A stretch of 64,000 nucleotides of DNA. Origin: Perilla frutescens. Lineage: Eukaryota; Streptophyta; Magnoliopsida; Lamiales; Lamiaceae. The notes under the pieces were generated by a model. The model did not search any database, was not told the DNA's origin, and saw only the letters and a program-made list of their open reading frames with translations. The position numbers were made by a program, and so were the translations under genes. Where the stretch lies: contig BRKX01000014.1 in NCBI GenBank assembly GCA_026008535.1, forward strand, positions 52,687,006 through 52,751,005. The letters are read 5' to 3'. This document shows positions 12,101-20,244 of this stretch, one piece after another (position 1 is the stretch's first letter; each line of letters begins with the position of its first letter).

Positions 12101-12370
12101 CTGCCAAATCTGGTAACTTTGTGTCAAGGAATTGGAAGCATTGAATTCCCTCTACTGACGGAAATGTCTATTGAAGAATGCCCAAAAATGAAAAGTATGG
12201 CTTCAAATGAAGAGAACAACTGTGGAGGCAGCAGAAATGCAGACATTGATGATTATCATTCTCCACATCTCTTTTGCCAACCACAAAATGTGGGTATCAC
12301 ATTTTTAATTTTACTCAATTTACATTTTACTTCATTTCTCAATTATTATTATTATTATTATTATTATTAG
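9191..12370 (+). CDS. NLR1: CC-NB-ARC-LRR immune receptor, first coding exon
   Basis: The start ATG at 9191 matches the paralogues (MAEIAAGF). The coiled-coil region covers about residues 1-150. NB-ARC motifs are P-loop GMGGLGKTT at 179-187, kinase-2 LLVLDDVW at 256-263, RNBS-B around TSRN, GLPIAL at 341-346, a FLLCCLF RNBS-D-like motif near 404-410, and MHDV at 469-472. LRRs follow from about 520, ending with two tandem repeat units. By comparison with NLR2 the exon should end at 12289 with donor GTGGGT and splice to 12612. Reading through adds an intron-encoded tail with eight tyrosines from a (TAT)n microsatellite, stop at 12370, giving 1059 aa. The family senses pathogen effectors and uses ADP/ATP exchange in NB-ARC as the switch. 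All nucleotide-binding motifs are intact, but the 3' exons are damaged, so NLR1 is probably C-terminally shortened. Confidence 0.85.
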   Translation: MAEIAAGFVGPAIEVVKWIGAPIMRQFNYLCCFTSNISTLKLEAEKLDDIEGDLQRKVDRARDNVEIVAHEVEAWLTKSNDIKGLKNTILDEVPNVESGCLKLRARFSLSKRAKKTTDRIIELRGQCKFDAISQPRPPAAAEAVPLGMTTYEFKSRKQIEEDIMTSLRGGDVNMIGISGMGGLGKTTMAKIIKNRALKEHLFDEVVMAVVSQQADKSKIQLEIGGSLGLDLKDETAEASRVQKLHARLTEGKKRILLVLDDVWQRLVFEDLGIPRGYKGCTILLTSRNSDVLSAMDVQKDFGMKVLSEEDAWLLFRGRAGTCVDDTGLNSIAKEVVEECRGLPIALTIVGAALKEENDKRIWNDAVTELRKASPNNIADFIKEVYNPLRVSYDMLESKEAKSVFLLCCLFGEDDDIPVEHLIYFCMGLGIFEGDISNLEQARNRMSASIKRLKSRSLLLDSHEEDCVQMHDVIRDVCIFIAKEKGYIGGNDCTWISSFETMVGERTNLPTKLRLLFLSGNSSALEEEIKKFNNSFVEGIRDLQVLFIDYHLSFTSLPHTIESLRNLKTLVLDSCWNLETISVVGELVHLEILVCYKCVSIKELPPEMKRLNRMKLLDLTGCLSLKRIGGGIISSLVGLEELKMLESFNKWETARDNNERENGNATIRELEALTNLRCLEIEIDDPALAAQNMRLSSKLDRFRIRIGPVEDFEILPDSFNKTMSLNWEGETCVGEWIEMQLIRDAECLYLTGNGADNVDYLAKSENIRWLKLGECETMKNIGRTSMDDATVFPHMEYLMLFSLPQLEEILDGPISSKSFHNLNGLVLLDLPALKQLWKSSNSSPVFHNLSFIHIWSCPKLEEILDGPISSNSFHNLKELELINLPALKQLWKSSSSPVFHNLSSIWISSCPCLHNLGQLSSIAENNCLSQLQTLTIHDCEMMEQVFCWNEEDEQRTTKLMFPKLNQVELRDLPNLVTLCQGIGSIEFPLLTEMSIEECPKMKSMASNEENNCGGSRNADIDDYHSPHLFCQPQNVGITFLILLNLHFTSFLNYYYYYYYY
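11603..11924 (+). repeat. Two-unit LRR tandem repeat in NLR1
   Basis: Two units start at 11603 and 11765. Each encodes LEEILDGPISS, then SFHNL, then LPALKQLWKSS and PVFHNLS. The spacing is 162 bp because the first unit has one extra codon. NLR2 has four such units and NLR3 one. Confidence 0.85.
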
Positions 12371-12611
12371 GGGAAACATGTCAGTTTAAGCCAAAAGTGG
12401 TTGTAAAATAAGTTTTTTTATCTAAAGTAATTAACAAAAAAAATCACCCATTAATTAACATTTAGTATTCATTTTTTTTTAATAACCGAGTCATATTAGC
12501 ATTATATTTTTTTTTGCAGGTTTCATTTGGTATTCATTTTTTTTAACAATCGAGACATATATATCAGCCTTTTCTCCATAGCATTATATGTCTTTTTTTT
12601 TTTAATTGCAG

Positions 12612-13547
12612 GTTTCATTTGACAGCCTCAAGATATTAACAATAGAATGGATTGGAAGAGCTAACAGTCTGTGGGTATGAGGGAAGTATGAGTTTATTTA
12701 CGTCTTCAATCACTCGAAATTTTGTGAGTCTCAGAGAATTGAGTATAAGGAAATGCGATGAGATTGTAGAAGTAATTAAACATGAGGAAGAGGAGGAAGC
12801 CGTGAGTGGTGGTGAAAGGCCTCTTCTCTTTCCGAAGTTGGAAAAGCTTGAGTTGACCAAATTGGAGAGCTTTTGCGAATGGAATTGTGAATCACCAACC
12901 TTGATCAAAATGAAATTTGATGGGTGCTCTAATTATATGATCAAAATATTCAACTTGGGATCCAATGTAAATTATGAATCACCAACCTTTTCTTTCATTT
13001 AATTTTAATTTATTATCTAGTTATTTGTAAGGTTAATGATCAGTACATTATTTGAATTGTAGGTGTCTTTCTCCTTTCATTGATTGGAAGAGCTAACAAT
13101 CTCGAATTATGAAGGCAGAATGAGTTTATTTTCGTCTTCAATGGCCACAAATATTCTTGTCAGTCTCAGAAAATTAGAAATATCTGATTGTAAAGAGATG
13201 GTGAAAGTGATTGAAGACGAGAAAGAGGAGGAGAATGTGGTGAGTAGTGGTGGTGCTCAAACCACCACGACTATTCTATTTCCTAAATTGCAGGAACTGA
13301 AGTTTATTTCTTTAGAAAAATTGGAGAGCTTTTGCGAATGGAAATGTGACGTTGAGTTGCCTTCATTGAGGAAAGTTGCCATTAACCGCTGCTCTAATAT
13401 GAAAATTTTCTCCCGGGGACTAACTACACCAAATTTAGAAAGTGTCGAGATAGACTGCAATGAAGTTTCGGAAAGTGGTGAAAAGGATTTGAATGGCACG
13501 TTGGAACAATGTTACTTGGCTCGACAGAAGGTAATTTATAAGAACAA

Positions 13548-13588
<41 letters not shown>

Positions 13589-14172
13589 TTAATTATTTTC
13601 TATCTTAATTAATTAATGGCACGTGTGTCTAGCTACTAGCTTTGTTGGTCCAAACAGATTGTATATATGTGTTAATAGAAACTGGATGAATAATATAATA
13701 TAATTGTGTGTATATATATATTTCATATTTGTGATGTTTTTCTAAATCTTAATTGAGACTTTCTCTCTCTCATCTCTCATTAAGCAGATGACCTTATAAT
13801 TAAGCTTTTATTATTTACTGACCCACTCACTCATCCATTTTGGCATGCACTAATGTAATCAGGAACAACAAAACGGAGAAGAAGCTTATGACGACCACAA
13901 CGACGAGGATGACGATGATGATGATGATGAAGAATTGGGGGAGAAACAAAGGTAAAACAAGTAACATTCTAAATTAATTATTCGACCACATGACTCACTA
14001 AATTAAGTTATCTTTGCATGCTCCCATCATTTAATTATTTCTTAATAAAAGTAGTTTTGCATGCTCCATTATCATATGAAAATAGTTTTTTCTCTTAATC
14101 AGGAAAACAACAAATCCAGCAGTAGAAGAAGAAGGAAGAAAGGGTGAAATAGAGGAGGAACAAAATTCATAA
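12612..14172 (+). pseudogene. NLR1 3' exons: two damaged LRR exons and an acidic tail
   Basis: By alignment with NLR2, exon 2 is 12612-12966, exon 3 is 13063-13530, and tail exons are 13863-13951 and 14103-14172 (TAA at 14170). Exon 2 carries a net 44-bp deletion just after its start, which shifts the frame and gives TGA within about 22 codons. Exon 3 has CAT-TGA at 13078-13083, where NLR2 has CAT-GGA. After those lesions both exons stay open and LRR-like (MSLFSSS, FPKLQEL). The tail exons join in phase and encode a run of Asp/Glu, then a charged end IEEEQNS. Splice sites are kept throughout. The LRR extension is therefore recently broken, unless exon skipping rescues it. Confidence 0.75.
13550..13586. 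repeat. (AT)n microsatellite in NLR1 intron
   Basis: A pure AT run directly follows the donor region after exon 3. NLR2 lacks the run at the equivalent place. Confidence 0.9.
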
Positions 14173-15118
14173 TTAATTCTTCAACATTATATATATGATG
14201 TGGTAAGCCGCTTTCATTTCTTTCATTGGAATTACATTTCTAAGTTTAATTTTACAATTTTATATGATCATCTAGCTGTAGTGCCAACAATTTTATCTAC
14301 CCAAAATTTCAATTGTTAATAATCAAAGTTAACTAGGATTGGGTTATATTATTTGAAAGTGAGTAATTTCATTATGATAATTCAAAAATATTTTATTTGA
14401 TGCATCACATATGTTCTCTTATTTGGTAACTGCGGTCATATTTGTATTTTATGTTGTTGAAATCCCTTAATTCATTTTTTTCATATCGTGTGTGATTTGT
14501 TTATTTTATGGCCGATATATTTTCCCTCTTTAATGATTTTCTATTCTTCAAGTTCTCATTTCATTTTATGCACGTTTTTTTTCTAAATTCTTCATTCTGT
14601 TTATTCTGACATTTTTTATTTTTTTTGTTGGCTTCGGATTTTGAATTTCTATGCGGCTCATTTTCAGGTTTCTCGTATTTGTTGTTTCCTCGGCTTTCGA
14701 GATAGGATGGTGGTTATTTCCCTTTTTATTTTGAAACTTTGTACTGTTCATTTTTATTCTAATGGTTTTCCACGTATCTGTTCTTAAACATGTTCATATA
14801 TTAGAGGATACTCTTTTTCCTACTCGAGGGTTTTTCCCACAGGGTTTACCTCGAGAGGTTTTAATGAGGTCCGGCTCTCTGAGGTTTCAATTTGTGATTC
14901 ACGAGAGTTTTAGGTGTTGTTTGTTCTTTTTCGTTTTCCATTTATTTATAAAAATCTTATTCGACTTACTTCAAAATAAAAGTGGTAATATGGCACAAAA
15001 GAGCAACACTCTGTCACTACATATTATGGAAACCAAAGGGGCTGAGTTTAACATAATTGATAGTATTGGAGAATTACTTTAATAATATACATTGTAAGGG
15101 AAATAGTATATACAATTT
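14173..15118. repeat. NLR 3'-flank duplication (copy 1)
   Basis: The stretch aligns over most of its length with 35534-36770 downstream of NLR2. Shared blocks include a TCATATCGTGTGTGATTTG segment and a GATACTCTTTTTCCTACTCG segment followed by CTCGAGAGGTTTTAATGAG. The latter resembles a sequence common in plant retroelement 3' regions, but I could not place it. No real gene is supported; the short open frame at 14762-15082 is not conserved in copy 2. Confidence 0.6.
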
Positions 15119-15208
15119 AAATTTTAATCATGCATAAATATAAGTGTATAAATTTTAATCATGCATAAATATAAGTGTATAAATTTTAATCATGCATAAA
15201 TATAAGTT
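15119..15208. repeat. 31-bp tandem repeat, three copies
   Basis: Units starting at 15119, 15150 and 15181 share AAATTTTAATCATGCATAAA. The NLR2 flank at about 36755 has a single copy, so the array expanded after duplication. Confidence 0.85.
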
Positions 15209-15463
15209 TCTTAAAGATTATGTTTTAGCCTATAAATTTTGTTGCAAATTATTTCATGTTTTACATTTTTTAACACACTTCCTCCTAATTTTACCCCTAT
15301 AAAATCTCTTTCATTAAATATGTTGAGGAAATTAAGGAGGAATATAGAGGCATAAAGATCTGTCTAAGAGATAAATTAAGTTATATAGGAAAATATCACT
15401 TCATAGGGAGAGAATGTATATTTGTCACATTTTTTAATTTTTAATTTTTGTTGCGAAACTTTT

Positions 15464-15790
15464 TTTTTGAACCAAAACCAATAAATTTCTCAAATCATAT
15501 CCCTCAACCAAGAAGGGTACAAAGAGTTCCAAGTAATCATCCCCTCACAATTAGCGCCAAAACGGGCTAGTTCATGAGTGACATCATTAGCTTCTCTATA
15601 CATATGACAAAAGTCGATAATGAGGTTTCCATTCCAAACCAAATGGTTTCCATTCTCACGACAAGGCCCTGATCGAGAGCTATGAGGTTCGAAAAAACCA
15701 GTTTCCAAAAGATAGGCCGACTTGACTGAAAAAAAACACCTTTTGCATCAATCTTCCATATACAACGATCCCCACCAAACCTCAAAACAT
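15464..15790 (-). mobile_element. 5'-truncated LINE remnant (RNase H end plus poly(A))
   Basis: On the minus strand the translation in two frames gives the end of a plant LINE RNase H-like domain: an IDFCHMYREANDVTHELARF block, then a short tail ending WLRDMI and a stop near 15490. A frameshift separates this from upstream residues. The 3' end is a run of A (plus-strand T run at about 15464-15472), as expected for a non-LTR retrotransposon. Only the extreme 3' part is present, which is typical of 5' truncation during target-primed reverse transcription. A target duplication was not resolved. Confidence 0.65.
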
Positions 15791-16087
15791 TAAACTTTCT
15801 GAAAATGAGGAAGTAATTAATTCATATAGAAAACTTTAAATTAAGATTAGGGGATCCATATATAAAAAATTTAATCGAGTTTAACCTATATATATATATA
15901 TATTTAATACATGTTATATATCAATTTGACATATGAAAGAAAAACTCAATTTAGGAAATTAATGAGTTAATATTGATATATCATGATATGTATATATACT
16001 TCAATTTTCTGTTGTTTTCAATGAAACTTTTATTAAAAAATAACTACAACGTAACAAAAAAAAGTAATAAAATAAGTCAAGCATGAC
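15791..16087. other. AT-rich intergenic DNA
   Basis: A short (TA)n run lies at about 15888-15902. I see no coding frame or RNA gene. Confidence 0.6.
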
Positions 16088-16165
16088 AACTATGACTTAG
16101 TTGGTAGAGTCCGTAGATAAACTCATGGTTCGATAATCACGAGTTCAAATCCCCACCAACTAACG
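16088..16165 (+). repeat. tRNA-like / SINE-like sequence
   Basis: An A-box-like TTAGTTGGTAGAGTC and a B-box-like GAGTTCAAATCCC lie about 35 bp apart, the usual pol III internal promoter layout. The acceptor stem does not close cleanly and no anticodon arm is convincing, so this is not a functional tRNA. It is more likely the head of a SINE or a tRNA relic. Confidence 0.4.
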
Positions 16166-16201
16166 TAAGACCCTATTGCATTAGATTGTAAATTTACGTA
16201 C

Positions 16202-16405
16202 CGTCGCCATTGTCGTTGGCGCGTAGAACGATAAAGACATACTTGATCAACGGAATCAACCTTATTATGTACAAAATCAACGACAAAACTCCGATGATAT
16301 CCTCGTTGTGTTTGATTCCGTCGGTGAAAGTGCTCGAGAAAACGTACAACGGCAACGTGCCGAACCACTCCGATGCTCTGGAACCCCAGCTGCAACAACG
16401 CCGCC
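16202..16405 (-). pseudogene. HAK/KUP/KT potassium transporter exon fragment
   Basis: The minus-strand translation gives [19 protein letters not shown], then [20 protein letters not shown] and [11 protein letters not shown], a hallmark of plant HAK/KUP potassium transporters (first membrane segments). The exon ends at 16202 with a consensus donor GTACGT, in the codon after NGD where the family's coding continues as GG(T)FALYS. Upstream, LGFQSIGVV is in another frame: about 11 bp that should encode the YGDL of YGDLGTSPLY are missing. It is GC-rich compared with its surroundings. A lone exon with a frameshift indicates a captured or transposed gene fragment, not a working transporter. Confidence 0.8.
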
Positions 16406-16429
16406 CCCGACGGCGCCGCCCTACCATAA

Positions 16430-16690
16430 AAGAAAGAAAGAAAAATGGTTAACCATGGCGGAGTAGAGAGCGATTCCGCACGCCCTCAGCGCACCATCCG
16501 GCGCACAGGCTGCTGCGCGCAACCCCGACTCGCTCAAGCTCGGTGTGCAATGCCCTGCGCGCACGCCCTCATCGGGCGTGCAAGCTCAGCGTGCAGCAAG
16601 AAGAACATGTGGGTTGATCCGGCCATGGGGGTTGGGTGGGTTGCAGAACATGTTAACAACGAAGAGGAGGAAGAAGACACTTGACATTTT
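16430..16690. other. GC-rich segment of unknown origin
   Basis: The segment has clearly higher GC than its flanks and is open on the plus strand (16445-16684). The translation is Arg/Ala/Cys-rich with repeated CAQPRLAQARCAMPCAHA-like text and no recognised domain. It adjoins the HAK fragment and may be part of the same transduplicated block. I do not consider it a gene. Confidence 0.4.
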
Positions 16691-18110
16691 TAACTTTTGT
16701 TTTTCTATTTTTTTTAACTTTTCTAATTTTTTGTTTTATTTATTTTATTTTTTTAAATTCAGGGGCATTTTAGTCCAAATTGGCTAAAATAAATATGTTT
16801 AAAAATAAGTTTTTTAAAGTTTTAAGTGGCTAAAAAAAAAATTTGACTCTTTAAAGAATGCTCTACCCTTTTGTTGGATACAGAAAGTCATCTTTTTTTT
16901 TCTATAGGTTTTAAGTAATCGGAGTAAAAATGTCTAAAAAATAATATTTATATTTTAATTAATTTGGAGATTGTGAAGGAAAAATGGGAATTGTTAATAG
17001 AACTACCCTTATGGTTTTGATACCCAACCATCAAAACAAGTATCGTAATTTACCTCCATCTACTAGGGCACCATCTTCAATGCTTCATCCAAAAAGAAAA
17101 ATTGTACTATCTTAGATATTTTTTCCCCACAGCTCATGGGCCACAGATATTAGCTGTTTTAATGAAAAAAAATATGAAAGCAATAAAACGTGCAGCAGAA
17201 GAGTCCGAAGACCAAGACTTATATTTCTAAAAAAAAAGCAACGACCAAGACCTCATATCTAACATATATATCTTCACATCAGAAACTTAAGCTAAAATTA
17301 AACCCTCATTTTACAATTACATTGAATTTTTTGTGAAGAAGAGAATTCCATACCAATTTAAACAATATTCCACTTAATTAATTGGTATATATGTGTAAAA
17401 TTAATCGGGTCTTTTCTCTATTACTTGCACAGTAGACATTAATTACATCTACAACCCCACCTCCGAAAGGCAAACACTTCCATGCACCTGTAAATAGAGC
17501 TATTTAAGATGGGTCGGGTCAACTCGGTCAACGCGGTCAAACCCGTCCTTTGAGCCGGTCAACGTGGTCAAACCCGCCCTTTGACCAAGTTTTTTTAGGG
17601 TATTTTTGATTTTTTTTAGAGTTTTTTGGGAGGGTTTTTTTAGGGGTTTATTTTGTGTTTTTTAGGGTTTTTTGAGGGGTGTTTTTAGCGGTTTATTTTG
17701 TGTTTTTTAGGATTTTTTTGGGGTGAAATCGGATAAAAAAAATGAAAAAAAAGTAAAAAAAAAAAGACGGGTGTGTGGGTGTGCGTGGCCCACACGCCGT
17801 CTGAAATAGTGGTATATGCGACGATGATGCACCGAATACCAACTCCCCCTGTAAACATTATACTCGTTCCTCAATTTCATGTAAGGTTGAATTTTTCTCC
17901 TCCTCTTATGACACGTCAAAGAACTACATAACTTTTGTAATAATTAGATCGATTAAAATCTCTTTTTAAAATTTGAAGTAAAATCTCATTTTTTTTTTAA
18001 TAAGGATAATGTCTAAATAGCTAGATCGTCCAACGGGAGCACTTTTCCTTATAAATAAATTTTAAGTTCAAATTGATTCAAAATAGGTACTCTTTTGGCT
18101 TGAAAAAAGT
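16691..18110. other. Intergenic DNA, no gene seen
   Basis: The stretch at 17160-17420 resembles 20340-20530 and 45730-45960 (shared GACCTCATATCTAACATA), so it is part of a repeated NLR flank. At 17590-17720 there is a G/T-rich array with repeated TTTTAGGG and GTGTTTTTTAGG. A pair of near-repeats at 17515-17580 shares CGGTCAA and GGTCAAACCCG. Confidence 0.5.
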
Positions 18111-18114
18111 ACTT

Positions 18115-18260
18115 AAGAGATGTTAAGTATAGTCCGTTAGTTTTTAGGACAAAAATGTTGAAATATAGACGATGGGACCAAAAGTGTCGAAAAATTAAAC
18201 TTGAGACCAAAATTATACATTTTGGAACTAAAAGTGTTTGGACTCTATCATAAGGAGAGA
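18115..18260 (+). repeat. Dispersed repeat (opposite copy at 47570-47675)
   Basis: Blocks such as TTGAAATATAGAC, GGGACCAAAAGTGTCG and TTTTGGAACTAAAAGTGTTT recur in reverse complement at 47570-47675. GGACCAAAA-type text like this is also seen in the TIRs of the element at 41780-43586, so both may be MULE-terminus relics. This is inference. Confidence 0.45.
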
Positions 18261-18299
18261 AAAAATGTAATTTACTTAAAAAAAAATAATGTAATGTGA

Positions 18300-18763
18300 A
18301 TGGAAGAATAGTTGTAGCATGAACTGTATTAGCTAGTGTTGATAATACTGTTTGTTAGTGTTTTTTCAATTCAATTATTGCTTTACAATTATTGCTTTAC
18401 AATTATTGTGCTTCTTTCATACTAATTTCAAACCTGCACAGTTGATAAAGTTTCCATTTTGGCAGACGATTAGGGGAAATTCCAACGCATGAATATACGG
18501 GTATTACTTTTCACGTGAAGATTATGATATATCAAGAAAGTGTTTCTTTATTTAAAAAGATGGTTGAATTATCGAACTATTTGAATTTAGCAGCATCTGA
18601 GAGAGGACTGTTGTTGATTGAAGAGTTATGAGCTGGAATGCAATAGAAATATATCTACACATAGATGTTCTGCGTTATTACAAACTCCTACCACTCTCTT
18701 CTCTCTCTCTTCACTTACCTACCCGAAACTCTCTTAATTCCTCCCTCTCTTTCACTTTTCTAT

Positions 18764-18810
<47 letters not shown>

Positions 18811-19400
18811 AGACAATGGGCTAGCTTGGTCGAAACATGAAGGTTCCCGCTGCGAAAACATAAAGCTTAATTGAGATAATGTTTTCCACTTAATTAGTCG
18901 TTGAAAAGGTTAGTCCTTCCTTCCACTTGTGTGATATATAATTTTTAGCTGTTAATTAATTATTCTAATTAGATAATTAGCTCAAATTGGTGGAGTTTAG
19001 TTTAGTGGTTGGAAACACAAGATCGACTTACTTCTACCCTTGTTTGTTTTGGAAGACATTCCATATTCCCACCCCATCCGCTTCAAGACAGTGGACAAAT
19101 CTAGCACTAATGTTTAAGCTAAATAGTTGTTTCTTTGACTTAATTTTAGTGATGGACATTTTTTCCCTCAAAAAAAAAGTGAAGGACGTTTTGTGTTTAT
19201 GTACTGTATAAAAGGCAGCTTTCATAAGGAACATAAATTTTCTTGTCTTATGATGATTATAGTTAGAAATGAAATAGCTTTAATTTGAATTTCCTAGCTA
19301 AATCGCATATTAATTAGAGTTCTGAGTCGAATTCCCACAAATTAAAGCCAATTAATACTGAGCGAGACTTCTGTAACCCTTTCGTGATTGATGTTAGGAC
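18300..19400 (+). promoter_or_regulatory. Orphan NLR 5' leader with intron, no coding region
   Basis: A (CT)n tract (18767-18806) is followed by ACAATGGGCT, then GTTTTCCACTTAATTAGTCG and the donor at 18909 (AAAAG|GTTAGTCC). A 3' splice site GATTGATGTTAG ends at 19397. This is the same arrangement that precedes NLR2 (27843-29087). After the acceptor there is no NLR start; the sequence diverges and MITE insertions follow. I read it as the promoter and leader of a lost NLR copy. Confidence 0.6.
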
Positions 19401-19516
19401 CAATAATAATCTGTGTAATTTGAATTTACTCCTCCTAGGCACCTTCTTCGATGGTTCATCCATAAAGAAAAATGGTGTGCACATGCTTGACCGCAAAATA
19501 ATCAATAATATATATA

Positions 19517-19978
19517 GGGAAAAGGTGCAAATAGCCCTCTCGACTATCCCACTAGAAGCATTTTGTCTATGACTTTTTAGACCAAATAGACCCGTCAACT
19601 TTTAAAGTTGAATCATGTTGCCCCTCCAATGGATGTTGTTAGTTGCATCGTCATGAATAATTAGTTAATAAAACTATGAAATATTCAAAAACTATTCTTC
19701 CCACTGTGGATGAAACAAGCTCATCCAGAAATTAAATATAGTTAATATAATGTACTGTGGAAACAATAAAATACAGCCATAATTGTAAAACTATTCTTCC
19801 CACTGTGTTCATATGAATAATTAGTTATCAATATGAAATATTCAAAAAGAAAATGAAAAGGAGAGAAACATATGGAGAGAAATATGCAGCAAGTGGCCTG
19901 AATTCTGTCAATGAATCACTTAACTTTGTATTTGCCTGAATTCTATCAATGAATCACTCAACTTTTGCACCTTTTCCC
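19517..19978. mobile_element. TIR element (462 bp) in a TA microsatellite
   Basis: A perfect 15-bp terminal inverted repeat, GGGAAAAGGTGCAAA and its complement, bounds 462 bp. Flanks are TATATA on both sides, so the target duplication is TA or is masked by the microsatellite. There is no transposase. Internally a CTGAATTCT(G/A)TCAATGAATCACT block is duplicated near the right end. It is a non-autonomous MITE-type element; the superfamily is unresolved. Confidence 0.7.
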
Positions 19979-20003
19979 ATATATATATATATATATATAT
20001 ATA

Positions 20004-20244
20004 GGAGTTGGTTCAAATAAAAACATATCTTGGTGTGTAAACGTGCGGACTGTGCTTATTTAGTGCTTTTCTTTATGTATTTTGGTGCTAAAAACATCTA
20101 GCACCAAAACACAATAAGAAAAATATTAAAAAAAATTAGCAAAAATTAGCACCAAAATACATAAAGAAAAGTACTAAAAATACACTAAACAAGCACAGTC
20201 CGCAGTTTACACACCAAGATAAGTTTTTATTTGAACCAACGCCC
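20004..20244. mobile_element. Foldback MITE (241 bp)
   Basis: The two halves are inverted repeats of about 95 bp. The left half reads GTTGGTTCAAATAAAAAC, ATCTTGGTGTGTAAAC, GCGGACTGTGCTT and TTTCTTTATGTATTTTGG, and the right half carries the complements in reverse order. The element sits between ATATA runs. The first bases, GGAGTTGG and GGGCGTTGG, do not match the Stowaway or Tourist consensus that I know. There is no coding capacity. Confidence 0.8.

Noticed and set aside
14762..15082. 106-codon open frame downstream of NLR1
   Set aside because: The homologous stretch downstream of NLR2 (36460-36720) does not keep the frame.
16088..16165. A functional tRNA gene
   Set aside because: The internal boxes are present, but the arms do not pair well and no anticodon loop is convincing; kept only as tRNA-like.
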